From Nemania diffusa (taxonomy: Eukaryota > Ascomycota > Sordariomycetes > Xylariales > Xylariaceae), in assembly GCA_038501195.1 (NCBI GenBank), contig JBBPUQ010000005.1, positions 3,348,001 to 3,412,000 of the forward strand: 64,000 nucleotides of DNA, given 5' to 3'. Positions 34,741 to 44,369 of the stretch are shown here, piece after piece. The position numbers and the translations under genes are program-made. The notes under the pieces were generated by a model that was not told where the DNA came from, did not search any database, and was given only the letters and a program-made list of their open reading frames with translations. Positions within the stretch are counted from its first letter, which is position 1, and each line of letters opens with the position of its first letter.

Positions 34741-35181
34741 TAAGTACCTACCTACCTATAGGGGGGAACCCGTTTTTAGGACACGCTGTTGACAGTGATG
34801 TTAGCTGTGTTTTTATCCCTATACTGAAGGGCTAGCCCAACAGAGTGCCGGCCAGTCCACTTCAGTTCCAGTCTTTTCGACATATACGCTGTTATATCGT
34901 ACGCAGTGTTACAAGAAAACAAAATGTTACAATAATGTTGTAATAATGTTGTAATATAAACAGAAAGGCCATTCCAGCTTGGTTTGTGAAAAACAGCAGG
35001 TGTAACTCAAGCAAAGTGGCAGTTTCGGCGTAGCAATAAAAACTTATTATGCAGTTACTACAACGCTATTATACAATGCATGTAACAGAATAACCGAAAA
35101 ACCGACAGAGCGACGTAGAAAACACGCAAGTTCCAGCGTGTCCTAAAACCGGGTTCCCCCCCATAGGTAGGTAGATACTTA
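34741..35181. mobile_element. MITE-like element with about 45-bp terminal inverted repeats
   Basis: The left end (34741-34788) and the complement of the right end (35134-35181) share CTACCTACCTAT, then GGGGGGAACCCG and TTTTAGGACACGCTG, with only a few differences. The element is about 440 bp, AT-rich inside, and codes for nothing. TA or CTA next to the G-run could be a target duplication of a Tc1/mariner-type transposase, but the exact ends are blurred by the surrounding TACCTACC motif. It lies between the promoter of the helicase-like gene and the 3' side of the 452-residue gene. Confidence 0.7.
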
Positions 35182-35719
35182 GATACCTAGAGACTTCCAA
35201 TGTGCTAGCCAGGGGCGGGCCGCCGTGCCGTAGCATATTTCATCCTCGCTTTTAATTGGTCGTCGTTCCTTATTAGGAAACCTACATGCGCTAAAAGGGT
35301 TCTCTGCGCTACCTAGGTACCTTAGGTACATAGGTAGGTATCTACTGCAACAGCCCTCAGCCTTTTACAGGGGGGTAGGAGATGTGCAGCGACGTGGAAC
35401 ACCACAGTCCCAGGCACACTCAGCTTTAATACGACGCAAATGTGTATATTCTTTGCACGCTCACTACACTCACTCTTCTCACTCATTAGCTACGTTGGAA
35501 AAAATAAGTTACAATGGGTCATTATATACTACTGTGCATTTATAAATAAGTCGATATTTAATTTCGACGCGATGTTTTAGGCATAATACAAAGGGCACGC
35601 ATGCGAGGCTTAAACGTATATATCATAGGAGAAACATAAGCTTTTATTAAATACTAAACATAATCTAGCGGTGTAGGCACCACCGAGAGGGACGATGGGT
35701 GCGATAAAAACCGCGCGGC

Positions 35720-35765
35720 CACCATTAAAAACCCACTACTCCTCTTGTGGGAGGTGGAACGGCGA
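35720..35765 (-). terminator. shared 3' hairpin/T-tract element, copy 3
   Basis: In the minus sense GTTCCACCTCCCACAAG is followed by AGGAGTAGTGGGTTTTTAATGG. It lies about 190 bases after the stop of the 452-residue gene. The stem is weaker than in copies 1 and 2, but the flanking T-run and TGG match. Confidence 0.55.
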
Positions 35766-35943
35766 AAAGGGCCCCTTTTATTCAAGGGACCCCTCTGCCA
35801 GGAGCCCGAGCTGTGCTGGGCCCGGAGGTGAAGGTCGTAGGGCGTGGCATGCAGGACGGACCGCAGCTAACAACGACCCTTGACATTAAACCAGAAACGA
35901 GATAGCGCGTGGCTTGATCTATAACTTTAATTCGACAACTTAC

Positions 35944-37302
35944 TCATTCTTTTTTATTATCCAGCAATGATGTAAGCTGCGACATCAATGCGATAGTCTC
36001 GGCACGTAGCCTGTTCTGTCTCTCGATCTCTGCCGTCTCCAGCTCGATCTTCCTGGTATCGGCGCGTACCTGATCGAGGAGGATGTCAAGTTCGCTGAGC
36101 TTATCCTCTACGATGGAGAGGTCGTTCTTCAACTTTGTGAACTTGGCCTGGAAGCCGCCATGGTTGGCGTCGCTCGTCGCCTGCAAGAAAGCAGAGCGCT
36201 GGTACAGGTTGTGTCGCGTGGCCTCTAGGTTCTCCCGCAGAAAGGGGCAATTCGCCAGGACGTAGTTGCGATCGTCCGGCCCGACACCCCTCCCGACCCT
36301 GTTGCCGCCCTGCACGACGTTATAGCCGTCCTGGCTGATCAGCGACGACGCGAGGAGCGTCACCAGCATCTCGGCCGCCCGGAGCTGGCCGTAGTCCCAC
36401 ACCCGCAAGACGGGCACGGTGGTCACCTCGGGTGTGAGGTCCATCTCCTTGAGCACGCACAGGACCAGGCCGAACGTGTACGTGGTATAGACCAAGGAGT
36501 CGCTCCTCGCCGGGTTGGGATGGTGGGCCACCACGCGCTCGTTGATGTTGTCGGCGCAGCCCACCATGGAAGGTAGGGAGATCTGCCACGCCTCCCTATC
36601 CGCGTCGCTGCCGCCCCTGGCGACGGCACACCGGGACTGGAGCATATGGATCATCCTCCGCAACCGGCGACAGGCGACGGGGCCGCTGATAAAACGAGGC
36701 TGCAGCTTAGGCATGTCGCTTGGCTTGAGCCCGTATTGACTGTCGATGCTCGCCACCTTCTCGAACCGGCTCTTCTCTTTGGGAGAAAAGGTGCTCAGGC
36801 TCGCGTCGGGGTTCTTCTCGAATTGTTCGAACACGTAGACGTAAGTCAACAGCCAACTCACCAGCGACTCGGTCTCGTGGCAGTTCAGGCCGCGGCCTTG
36901 GCGGCCCTCGATGCTGATCTGGGCGATGTAGATGCCCGGGCCATCCCCGTTGTAGGTGATCGGGCGTTGCGCCCTGGGCCTAGACGGGTGAAACTCGGCG
37001 GCTATGGTGCCGAGGAGGATGGGGCCCATGACCTGTCTCGGTATGCCGTGGAGGGTGCTCAGCATGACCCAGTCTTTTGTGTGGTCTAGCAAGATCGAGA
37101 TGGCAGTCGTGTCCGTCTGGACGTTGTCATCTATGAAGTCGTCTCTCGAGATGAGCCCCTTCAGGCGAACCCATATCTCGTAATACGAGCTATTCTCGTG
37201 AAAGGCCGCAAGGAGGCCGAGCCTATAATTGTTCATGGCAGGGAACTCGGGGGAGGCGGGGATTCCGCGTCCGGCTTCCCACTGAGGGATGGTAAATGAC
37301 AT
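35944..37302 (-). CDS. unknown protein with C-terminal coiled coil, 452 residues
   Basis: A single ATG-led frame with strongly GC-biased third positions. Residues 1-370 look globular, with segments such as YEIWVRLKGLISRDDF, DTTAISILLDHTKDWVML, SWLLTYVYVFEQFE and WDYGQLRAAEMLVTLLASSL. Residues about 385-450 are a heptad-rich helix (LKNDLSIVEDKLSELDILLD, then IELETAEIERQNRLRAETIA), predicting a coiled coil that could give oligomers. No signal peptide or catalytic motif is seen, and I do not recognise the family. Neighbours are a MITE-like element on its 3' side and a divergent promoter on its 5' side. Confidence 0.65.
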   Translation of the reverse strand: MSFTIPQWEAGRGIPASPEFPAMNNYRLGLLAAFHENSSYYEIWVRLKGLISRDDFIDDNVQTDTTAISILLDHTKDWVMLSTLHGIPRQVMGPILLGTIAAEFHPSRPRAQRPITYNGDGPGIYIAQISIEGRQGRGLNCHETESLVSWLLTYVYVFEQFEKNPDASLSTFSPKEKSRFEKVASIDSQYGLKPSDMPKLQPRFISGPVACRRLRRMIHMLQSRCAVARGGSDADREAWQISLPSMVGCADNINERVVAHHPNPARSDSLVYTTYTFGLVLCVLKEMDLTPEVTTVPVLRVWDYGQLRAAEMLVTLLASSLISQDGYNVVQGGNRVGRGVGPDDRNYVLANCPFLRENLEATRHNLYQRSAFLQATSDANHGGFQAKFTKLKNDLSIVEDKLSELDILLDQVRADTRKIELETAEIERQNRLRAETIALMSQLTSLLDNKKE

Positions 37303-38165
37303 GATATTATCGATTCACAAGGCTATTTGAGATATTGTCTCTGCTACCTAGTATATAGATATATTATCGTCTTATTGCGGGCGCTATAGTAGTATAAGAT
37401 GTCTTGTTTTTAGTTTCTTATACAGCTCTTTGCTCTTCACAATAAAACGACAGAGAGAAAAGTCGGAGTCGAGAAATGCAAGTGTCGCAATTCCGGGCGC
37501 TATATGCCTGCCTGCTACCTGCTCGTCTACTTCTACTCATCTACTTCTACCCGTCTACTTCCTTACTTCCAATGTTCCTGCCGCTTTTTTACACAAATAC
37601 GGATAGGTAGCACATAGGCAGCACCAATGAGAGGCATTTCCCAAGACTTGAAACAAGGCTAAGGTAGATTTCAGTAGCCACTGCCTTGCTAACATGTTTC
37701 CAAGGTCACTTGAGGCAGGTACGGTGTGCCACTACATGTACCAGTCCTAGTCACTGAATTAGGTACGCAATAGACGTATATTAAACACAATAAGTACCTA
37801 AGTGATATATTAGGTACCTACTTCAGTATAGAAGGTGTCGACATACACTTGTAGGTAGGCAAATAAGCACTCAGGTACCTGCCTGCCTGTACCTACATAT
37901 ACCTCTTTGCCTACCCGCCAACTTGCCTACCCGCCTACTTGCCTACCCGCCTACTTGCCTACCTACCTACAGCTTAATAGCCGTACTCTGTCTACTAAGT
38001 CCAGCGCACCCTAGGTTGTACGCTTGCTCTTATAAGCGCGTCGCAGACTTTTCCCGTTCAAGTAATTTATCTGCCAGGACTTCAACATAACAAATCATAT
38101 TTTCTTTCCGAGAACGCTACCTCAACTACTTAGATATACTCTAAACAAGAGTACCTACCTACAAC
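37303..38165. promoter_or_regulatory. divergent promoter with 16-bp tandem repeats
   Basis: This lies between the 452-residue gene (minus) and the 172-residue gene (plus). At 37905-37970 the unit CTTGCCTACCCGCCTA repeats about four times. TAGGTACCTA-type palindromes are at about 37793-37885. Confidence 0.5.
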
Positions 38166-38684
38166 ATGGAGCCTAACAAAAACGACCAGACTTCTCCTGA
38201 TCAAACCAAAGGCGGTGCGGATCCTGAGATGATCTCGCATGCCATTTCTGCCGACGACGCGGACGTAATGCCCCAAGTCTCAGAAGCAGTAGAAAACATG
38301 ATCAGCGGCATGGCGGAGGGCGATCGAGTCGCCTTGGTAATCGGTCGATTGCCCGACACCGGCAGCAGGATTCTTCGCTATGTCAGACTAAGGTCTGATA
38401 ATGGGAATCAGGCTGCTGCCAATGACACTGCTACCAATGTCGCTACTGCTAATGGTGGTGCTTCTAATAGCGCTACTGTCAGCGACGGTGCTGCCAACAA
38501 GGCGTCACCCCCGTCTTTGCCAGCGCAAGATCATCACGGCACAGGAGACACCCTTGGACCCGTGGGTGGAGGAGACAGCTTTGATGAATACGTGGCTTGG
38601 TGTCGTATCCACTATCCAGAGATTCAAGAAGAAGAAAATCTCTTGCTACAGATGTACCAAGAGTGGCTCTTTACGAGAATCTAA
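38166..38684 (+). CDS. hypothetical protein, 172 residues, possibly continuing in another frame
   Basis: The start is ATG in good context (CTACAACATGG). The protein is acidic and polar, with an Asn/Ala/Thr-rich linker (ANDTATNVATANGGASNSAT) and a C-terminal SFDEYVAWCRIHYPE..ENLLLQMYQEW segment. No domain is recognised. Just after the stop, a second frame open to 38934 encodes two copies of a 29-residue unit, RAQYL.SS.PI.PEKA.E.SLVQD, from an 87-bp tandem duplication. Either a short intron or frameshift links the frames, or the second is not used; I found no convincing splice pair. Confidence 0.5.
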   Translation: MEPNKNDQTSPDQTKGGADPEMISHAISADDADVMPQVSEAVENMISGMAEGDRVALVIGRLPDTGSRILRYVRLRSDNGNQAAANDTATNVATANGGASNSATVSDGAANKASPPSLPAQDHHGTGDTLGPVGGGDSFDEYVAWCRIHYPEIQEEENLLLQMYQEWLFTRI

Positions 38685-38686
38685 GA

Positions 38687-38860
38687 GAGCTCAATACCTT
38701 CAATCATCTGAACCAATACGCCCCGAAAAGGCCCCCGAGCTTTCACTAGTTCAAGATGAAATAACATCGAACAGAGCTCAATACCTTCCATCATCTAAAC
38801 CAATACACCCCGAAAAGGCCTTCGAGCCTTCACTGGTTCAAGATAAAGCAGCATTCGAAG
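38687..38860 (+). repeat. 87-bp tandem duplication after the 172-residue ORF
   Basis: Two adjacent copies begin AGAGCTCAATACCTTC.ATCA and contain CCCCGAAAAGGCC and TTCAAGAT. They keep an open frame (about 38687-38934), suggesting past or present coding use. Confidence 0.8.
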
Positions 38861-39678
38861 ATGCCAGACCCGATCTCGAACCCCGAGCTCGAGCCTCGAT
38901 CCCACGCTCGATCTATTCTCCTAACTACCGCTAGTAACACCAAAAAAAATGGTAACGATACTTAGTCTCGGACCCTCTTTGACAGCACACCTTATACTAG
39001 CTAAGCTGATAGTAATTCTAGCATGGTCTGGCGTAATCGGCCTTAATGACTTAATTCGTGAATAGCTCTTTAAAAACCTGCTGTGGTGTAATAATTAGCA
39101 TTATCTCGGCAACCTTTGGATTTCCTGTATAGCCAACCCTCCGCGTAAACAATGCCTTATTTTGACTAGTTATCAAGGCGACTAATGCGTAGCTTTTCAA
39201 ACAGAGCTTACTTTCCCTTGCCCACAACACTACGCGCTTCGAATTCACATCAAACTATACTTAGAATCAATCAACGCCTCTCTCATCAACCACCATTTAT
39301 CCTTATCCATCCCTATTTATCATCACACTTATCTTAACTCGGCAGATCTCAGGCTTTACAGAAGTATACCTCTTTGCGCACCTTTCTCTTCTGCGCTAAC
39401 TTTGGTGTCTACAGTCCGTTAGCTTCCGGTGATCTTACCACCTTTCTCCACCTCCTTTCAACGATGAGTCTTACACGCGAAAAGGGTCGACAAGCACGCC
39501 AACTACGATGAATAAGTGATCTATACTACATATAAGAGTGCCCCAAATACCCACTGGGAGGTTATTAAAACTCTAGCTATCCAGGTAGCTCGCAGAGAAC
39601 CCCCGGCGTACAATGTAACACACTTAACATGCACTTTTTTTATTGAATACTTACGTGTATGGCGATCCCGTCTAGGAG

Positions 39679-40240
39679 GTGAGTTTATCCGCAATTTCAA
39701 GCACGGATGTCTCGATAAATAACGAATTGATTAGCATGTCTGCGACTTCATCTTTAGCGCTGTACACGTCCATATCTCCTCGTCGACATAGTTATCTTGT
39801 ACAAGTCTATCAGGCAATAAAGTCACAGCTAACACGCTTCCGAGACAACACGAGTTCTAGTAACTTAGAAGCGCCTGCTCGTCTCATTGCCGCCACAGCG
39901 CACGTCCAGCTTAGAATATTCGAACTTTTATTACAGGCCGGAGCAGACGTAGACTTTGCTCTGTCATTCGATACCGCTATTCAGAGATCCCTCAAGAGCT
40001 CTGGGCCTTGTAATCCAGCAAGGCATTAGAAGCCGATTCTCTAGGCTGTAAGTTTCGAACCTAAACAGTCAAATTCTAAAATAACCGTCAACAACAACAT
40101 TTTAAAGCCTCTGCTCCGTCATGGGGCCAACGTCGAGGAAACAGATCACGACGGCCAAACCTCGTTGCACTACGCAAGCGCGCTTGGTTCGTTAGAAATC
40201 ATCGCCTTGTTCCCCGCGTTACAAGACGTTAAATAATTTA
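39679..40240 (+). pseudogene. ankyrin-repeat relic
   Basis: The frame to 40029 encodes PARLIAATAHVQLRIFELLL and QAGADVDFAL, and a different frame near 40097-40237 encodes LLRHGANVEETDHDGQTSLH followed by YASALGSLEIIALFPALQ. These are ankyrin units, close in style to SDGYSALHYASANCSTRAAA in the intact protein at 57140-59140. A good GTAAGT donor at about 40049 and TTTTAAAG before the second part hint at an intron, but the first frame already stops before it. An inactive remnant is the simplest reading. Confidence 0.5.
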
Positions 40241-40839
40241 AACAGGATAGACTAAATCTACTACAATACGACAAATGTTTCTTTATATTAGCATCAGAGA
40301 AGCTCACAATATAACGTGCTATGCCTAGAAATTTATAACTATACCTCGAACTTACCCTATCTCATAGTTGCTGGTATGAATATGTAAGTTAAAAGGGCCT
40401 TCTAACATCTTAGTACGCGTTAAGATGTATCTTATTTTAATCCATTAAGTTTAAAGCTCATTTTTCATCGTTGTTTATAATCTAGAACCGTTACTCATTC
40501 AGAATATAAATAGTTAATTAGCTTTATATTAAACAAATGAACCAGCTTCATCAAAGCCCTTATAGTATTACGAAGTTAAGCTGATTAGTTGCCGTATTAA
40601 GCTTGACATACTTATCTACATCCTATATAGCTACCCAAGTACATGTATATAGATGAGGAGGTTAACAAGTACCTACCTAGGTAGATAAGTGCCTAGAGAC
40701 TTAGGAGCTAAGGTAGGTATGCAGGAAGGTAGGGTCTAAGAGGTAGTTAGGGCTAATATTATAATGCTGCTAGTGAGTGACCTGACACTATCCCGCACCC
40801 CGCTTCTTAACTCTTCGCAACTGCTCCCTCTCTCTATCC

Positions 40840-40965
40840 TTCACTTTCACCATCACCTTCACCATTATCATCGCCATCGTCATCATCATCTCCATCCCCA
40901 TCACCGTCGCCGTCGCCGTCGCCATCGCCATCGTCATCGTCATCGCCATCGCCTTCAACAAAAAA
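40840..40965. repeat. CATCACC/CGTCGC low-complexity tract
   Basis: A run of trinucleotide-like units (CACCAT, CATCGC, GTCGCC) lies about 150-270 bases upstream of the 684-residue gene. Frames through it on both strands are artefacts. The rest of 40240-41109 is AT-rich with no gene. Confidence 0.8.
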
Positions 40966-41109
40966 AACAATAGTAAGTAGTTGTATAAGGCTGTATATCC
41001 TTCCTGTCTCTTCTATAAACCTCAATAGCCCAGCTTCAGTGATTGTTCTAACCAGATACTACTATAGGAAGCTATTTATTTCTCAATAGAGAAATAATAG
41101 TCATAGAAA

Positions 41110-43164
41110 ATGTCGAACCAGACCAGTCCTTTCAACAACAATCTAACAACCCTCCGGCGTAAGCTGGTGGTTAGTACAGTAGCGAAAATAGCTAAACAAT
41201 CTGTTCCTGTCGTTACGAAAAGTTTCGAAGGCTTCTATAGTACAGAATGTGTCAAGCTTTTAGAACAGGGCATAACAGAGGTTTCTGAAGAGCTGATATC
41301 CTCTAGAGCCGAGAGAGACTGCTGGGAACATTGGTTAAAAGATCATGTATCCATAGTCAACGGATCACGGGTCGAAAAGTACCCATGGCCATTCCAATAT
41401 TCCGAGACCTTCCAGGATGGTATGCTAGAAAGTGCAGCCTACGCGCAGTTCGTGGAGGCAAATGCAGCATACCTAGAGAAGCGAAAGGCCGAGGCTACGA
41501 AGCTAGCAGAACAAGTGCAGCCCAGCCAGCCCAAGCCCGCTTCACAGGTCCCCGTCGAGGTCAAGAAGCAGGAAGCACCTGTTGCCTCCAACTTAGTAGA
41601 TAGATTACAGCAGTTGGCTTTGACAGACTCTCCCTGGACAAAAAAGCCCGGGGAGTCTGGAGAGCTTGTCAGCGAGAAGGACAAGCAAGATCTAATAGCA
41701 GAGGCAGAGAAAGCATCTATCTACTTCGATAAGCTTGCGGAGTCTCTACGAGAAGGGTCTAGGGTGCCCTCCCATGGCTTTGATGCCATACCTCCAGCGC
41801 CTTCAGGAGGGCCATCGACCCAGGAGCCAGTTCCTGCTGCGCCGACGCAGCCAAAGCCCGCGCCAGCCCAGGTCAAGCAGCCCAGTACTCTGCCGGAGAT
41901 TCCACGTCCCAGTAAGAAAAACTGGGCAGATATCGTGGAAGAGGAGCTAGAGGAGCGAGAGGAGGCCGCTCGCGCGAAAGCCGCGGCCTCTAAAACACCG
42001 CCCGCCCCCACCACCGTCCCACAGCACACAAGCACACAGGGACAATCCGTGGTCACCGCCCCCGCCAAAGAGGAAGGAGACAAGAAGCCCCAAGGCCAAA
42101 TGCTTTCCTTCGTCAACGTGGACGGCCTCACTGAGCATTTCGTATCGGCGTCGCCCTACACCGGCCCGGGCAAGCAGGTCGACTACAGCAAAGTCGCCTG
42201 GACACCCCCCTTGACCATGCGAGCCAAAGACGCTGCAGAGGAAAAGGGGAGCGAGGGATCCAAGATCAAGAAGACCCGATCCCAACAGCTGGGAAAGATC
42301 TTCGGGCAATATAAGCCCGGCGAGAGAACCGTCGTGCCTTACCTAGAGCCCTTCGAGACCCCGGTGCTCACGTCAGCGAGCCTCGTGATCGGGAGACGGG
42401 GCATATCCATAGAGGCGGCCTCGCAGGAGATCGACTGCGAATGGGTCCGCATCTTTGTCCGGCGCGCGCCCCCCAACCCATGGAATGTCACCCATTGCCT
42501 CAGCCTCGACCTGACGGCTAGAGCAGAGAAGACCGGCAAGTACAAGGCCGGCGACGCCGCCGCCGTCCACCAGGCCGTCATTTACGCCTGGCGCCTCATG
42601 CTCGCCCATTTGCGCATGACGGCCCCCGTCGTCAGCAAACAAATGTCGGCCAAGATGAAGGAGGTCGAGGTCGAGAAGGAGTGGGCCACCGTCCCATCCA
42701 TCGAGACCTGCTTCAAGCTAGAGGCAGACAATATCCGAAGCGCCGCCATCAGTGGCAAAACCTTCTCACAGAGGGAAAGCCTGAACCAGGCCCTGAATTA
42801 TCTCGAACACATACGCGTCTGTTACGCTCGAGAGCAGAATATCAGCACCGCCCTCGAGAGGATCAAGTACGGCGTCACCAAGAAGGTGCAGCCGCTCGTG
42901 AAAAAGCAGCCCGAGTTCGAGGCCGCTTTGATCAAGTCCTTTAACATAATTCTCGGGAGGAACTCCCAAGCCCATATAAGTCCGCGCCGCCTAACGCAGG
43001 CCTTCCGTGAATTGATCAAGGATATCGAGGGTATCAAGGCCGACGGCGGTGTCACGTTGTATAATTTCCAACGACACTACGAAGGGCTAACTGCCGAGAA
43101 GATAGCAGCCATCAAGAAAGAACAAGCTATCAATAAGGAGGCAGAGAGGAAGAACTTGTGGTAG
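41110..43164 (+). CDS. unknown protein with Pro/Ala-rich linkers, 684 residues
   Basis: A single ATG-led frame. Residues 1-140 are helical and Trp-containing (DCWEHWLKDHVSIVNGSRVE). Residues about 140-400 are a low-complexity linker rich in Pro, Gln, Ala and Glu, with the amphipathic ADIVEEELEEREEAARAKAA. Residues about 420-540 look globular (PYLEPFETPVLTSASLVIGR, then NPWNVTHCLSLDL and IYAWRLMLAHLRM). The last 140 residues are helical and Lys-rich. No known domain or catalytic motif is recognised. A hairpin element lies about 100 bases after the stop and array B about 650 bases after it. The codon bias matches its neighbours, suggesting a shared history. Confidence 0.7.
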   Translation: MSNQTSPFNNNLTTLRRKLVVSTVAKIAKQSVPVVTKSFEGFYSTECVKLLEQGITEVSEELISSRAERDCWEHWLKDHVSIVNGSRVEKYPWPFQYSETFQDGMLESAAYAQFVEANAAYLEKRKAEATKLAEQVQPSQPKPASQVPVEVKKQEAPVASNLVDRLQQLALTDSPWTKKPGESGELVSEKDKQDLIAEAEKASIYFDKLAESLREGSRVPSHGFDAIPPAPSGGPSTQEPVPAAPTQPKPAPAQVKQPSTLPEIPRPSKKNWADIVEEELEEREEAARAKAAASKTPPAPTTVPQHTSTQGQSVVTAPAKEEGDKKPQGQMLSFVNVDGLTEHFVSASPYTGPGKQVDYSKVAWTPPLTMRAKDAAEEKGSEGSKIKKTRSQQLGKIFGQYKPGERTVVPYLEPFETPVLTSASLVIGRRGISIEAASQEIDCEWVRIFVRRAPPNPWNVTHCLSLDLTARAEKTGKYKAGDAAAVHQAVIYAWRLMLAHLRMTAPVVSKQMSAKMKEVEVEKEWATVPSIETCFKLEADNIRSAAISGKTFSQRESLNQALNYLEHIRVCYAREQNISTALERIKYGVTKKVQPLVKKQPEFEAALIKSFNIILGRNSQAHISPRRLTQAFRELIKDIEGIKADGGVTLYNFQRHYEGLTAEKIAAIKKEQAINKEAERKNLW

Positions 43165-43254
43165 TCACATACCACGTTGAATAGAAAGGACGCGAATAAG
43201 CCTCCAACTATCTCTAGTCGTCACACGAGTTACCTTTGGCGAACTCTCGCCACC

Positions 43255-43295
43255 ACGCTTTTTTTCCACCTCTTATCAAGGAGGTGGTTTTTTCT
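43255..43295 (+). terminator. shared 3' hairpin/T-tract element, copy 4
   Basis: TTTTTTTCCACCTC, then TTATCAA, then GGAGGTGGTTTTTTCTCC, about 100 bases after the stop of the 684-residue gene. The stem CCACCTC..GGAGGTGG pairs almost perfectly and a six-T run follows. Confidence 0.65.
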
Positions 43296-43324
43296 CCCCT
43301 CTCTCTTCTTTTCACCACCTTGCA

Positions 43325-43390
43325 CAACGCGCAATAAAAGCGCACCGGTGGCTAGGCCTTGAGTAAGGCTCACGCTCCCCCGTGCGATGC
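43325..43390 (+). repeat. shared array-adjacent block, diverged copy
   Basis: AATAAAAGCGCAC, then GGCTAGGCCTTGAGTAAGG and CTCACGCTC correspond to the blocks next to arrays A, C and G. Here it stands about 430 bp before array B. Confidence 0.55.
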
Positions 43391-43479
43391 CTGTCGAGTT
43401 AATAAATGGCCGACGAGCGCAGGCATCCCATAGATTCGTCAGATAGCTAATTGAATCATGGTTGGCTCGGATATCTCAT

Positions 43480-43692
43480 ATCAAGCGTTAATACTTCACA
43501 TGTTTGTCGTGCCTCGCAATGTAAATAAACGTGTCTGTAAACCCTCCCATGACCTGCACGTATAGTACGCCCGTAGATTAGCAGCTTAAATAATGGTCTC
43601 TGTAAATTATGCTGGGACTTTAAGACATAAGGTGACGGTATATCGACAGCGCAGTAAATAAACCTCTTAATAAACTTTCCCACGACCTTAAG
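43480..43692 (+). repeat. imperfect direct duplication before array B
   Basis: GTAAATAAACGTGTCTGTAA with ACCCTCCCATGACC (43519-43553) recurs as GTAAATAAACCTCTTAATAA with ACTTTCCCACGACC (43652-43685), about 133 bp apart. No coding potential. Confidence 0.6.
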
Positions 43693-43816
43693 GTCAAATG
43701 GAAGGCCTCGGGTAACAGCCAGGACATGTAGTTAGGCAGAGGAGGCCCTGTCCACGAATTTTAAATCGGGGACTATTTATGCACAGGCAGGAATTAAAGT
43801 CAAGTTGCAATAACTC

Positions 43817-44108
43817 ATTGTAACCTACAATGGGTTATTGTAGTCTACAATAAGTTATTATAGCAATGTTTACAGTCAAGGTTAATTGTAGCCTACAATG
43901 AGTGATTGTAGCCTACAATGGGCAATTGTAGCCTACAATCAAATTTAACTTTAACAATTATTTGCTAGCAACTTATTGTAGGTTACAATTACCCATTGTA
44001 GGCTACAATGGGTGATTGTAGGCTACAATTAACCTTGACTGTAAACATTGCTATAATAACTTATTGTAGACTTATTGTAGGCTACAATGACCCATTGTAG
44101 GTTACAAT
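43817..44108. repeat. palindrome array B with a 46-bp perfect inverted repeat
   Basis: About ten copies of the 15-bp palindrome at 20-bp steps in clusters. The segments 43854-43899 and 44015-44060 are exact reverse complements over 46 bp, and similarity continues inward with few changes, so most of the array could form a cruciform. It is flanked by direct repeats GGGACTATTTATGCAC at about 43772 and 44210. It lies between two convergent genes. Confidence 0.95.
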
Positions 44109-44369
44109 CAAATTTAGATAGCTATAGGAGTGTGGCTAAATCTTTACGGCAGGCGTAGAACATGTTTAACACGACATGTCTCGGTATATCTAATGCTACG
44201 TGTAAACCAGGGACTATTTATGCACGGGCAGCGAAGGCACTGGCTTGGTGCCTGCTAAGATTCACGGTCTGCTAAATGCTTAAATGCTAATGTCAAAATA
44301 GGTACGGCACGTCGGTAAATGGCAGAAGGTAATTGAGTATATTAGCTATGTCAAGCATGCACTATTTCT

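Noticed and set aside
34741..35181. LTR retrotransposon
   Set aside because: The terminal repeats are inverted, not direct, and there is no coding sequence.
40788..41025. Met/Ala/Thr- or Asp/Gly-rich small proteins
   Set aside because: All frames derive from the CATCACC low-complexity tract.
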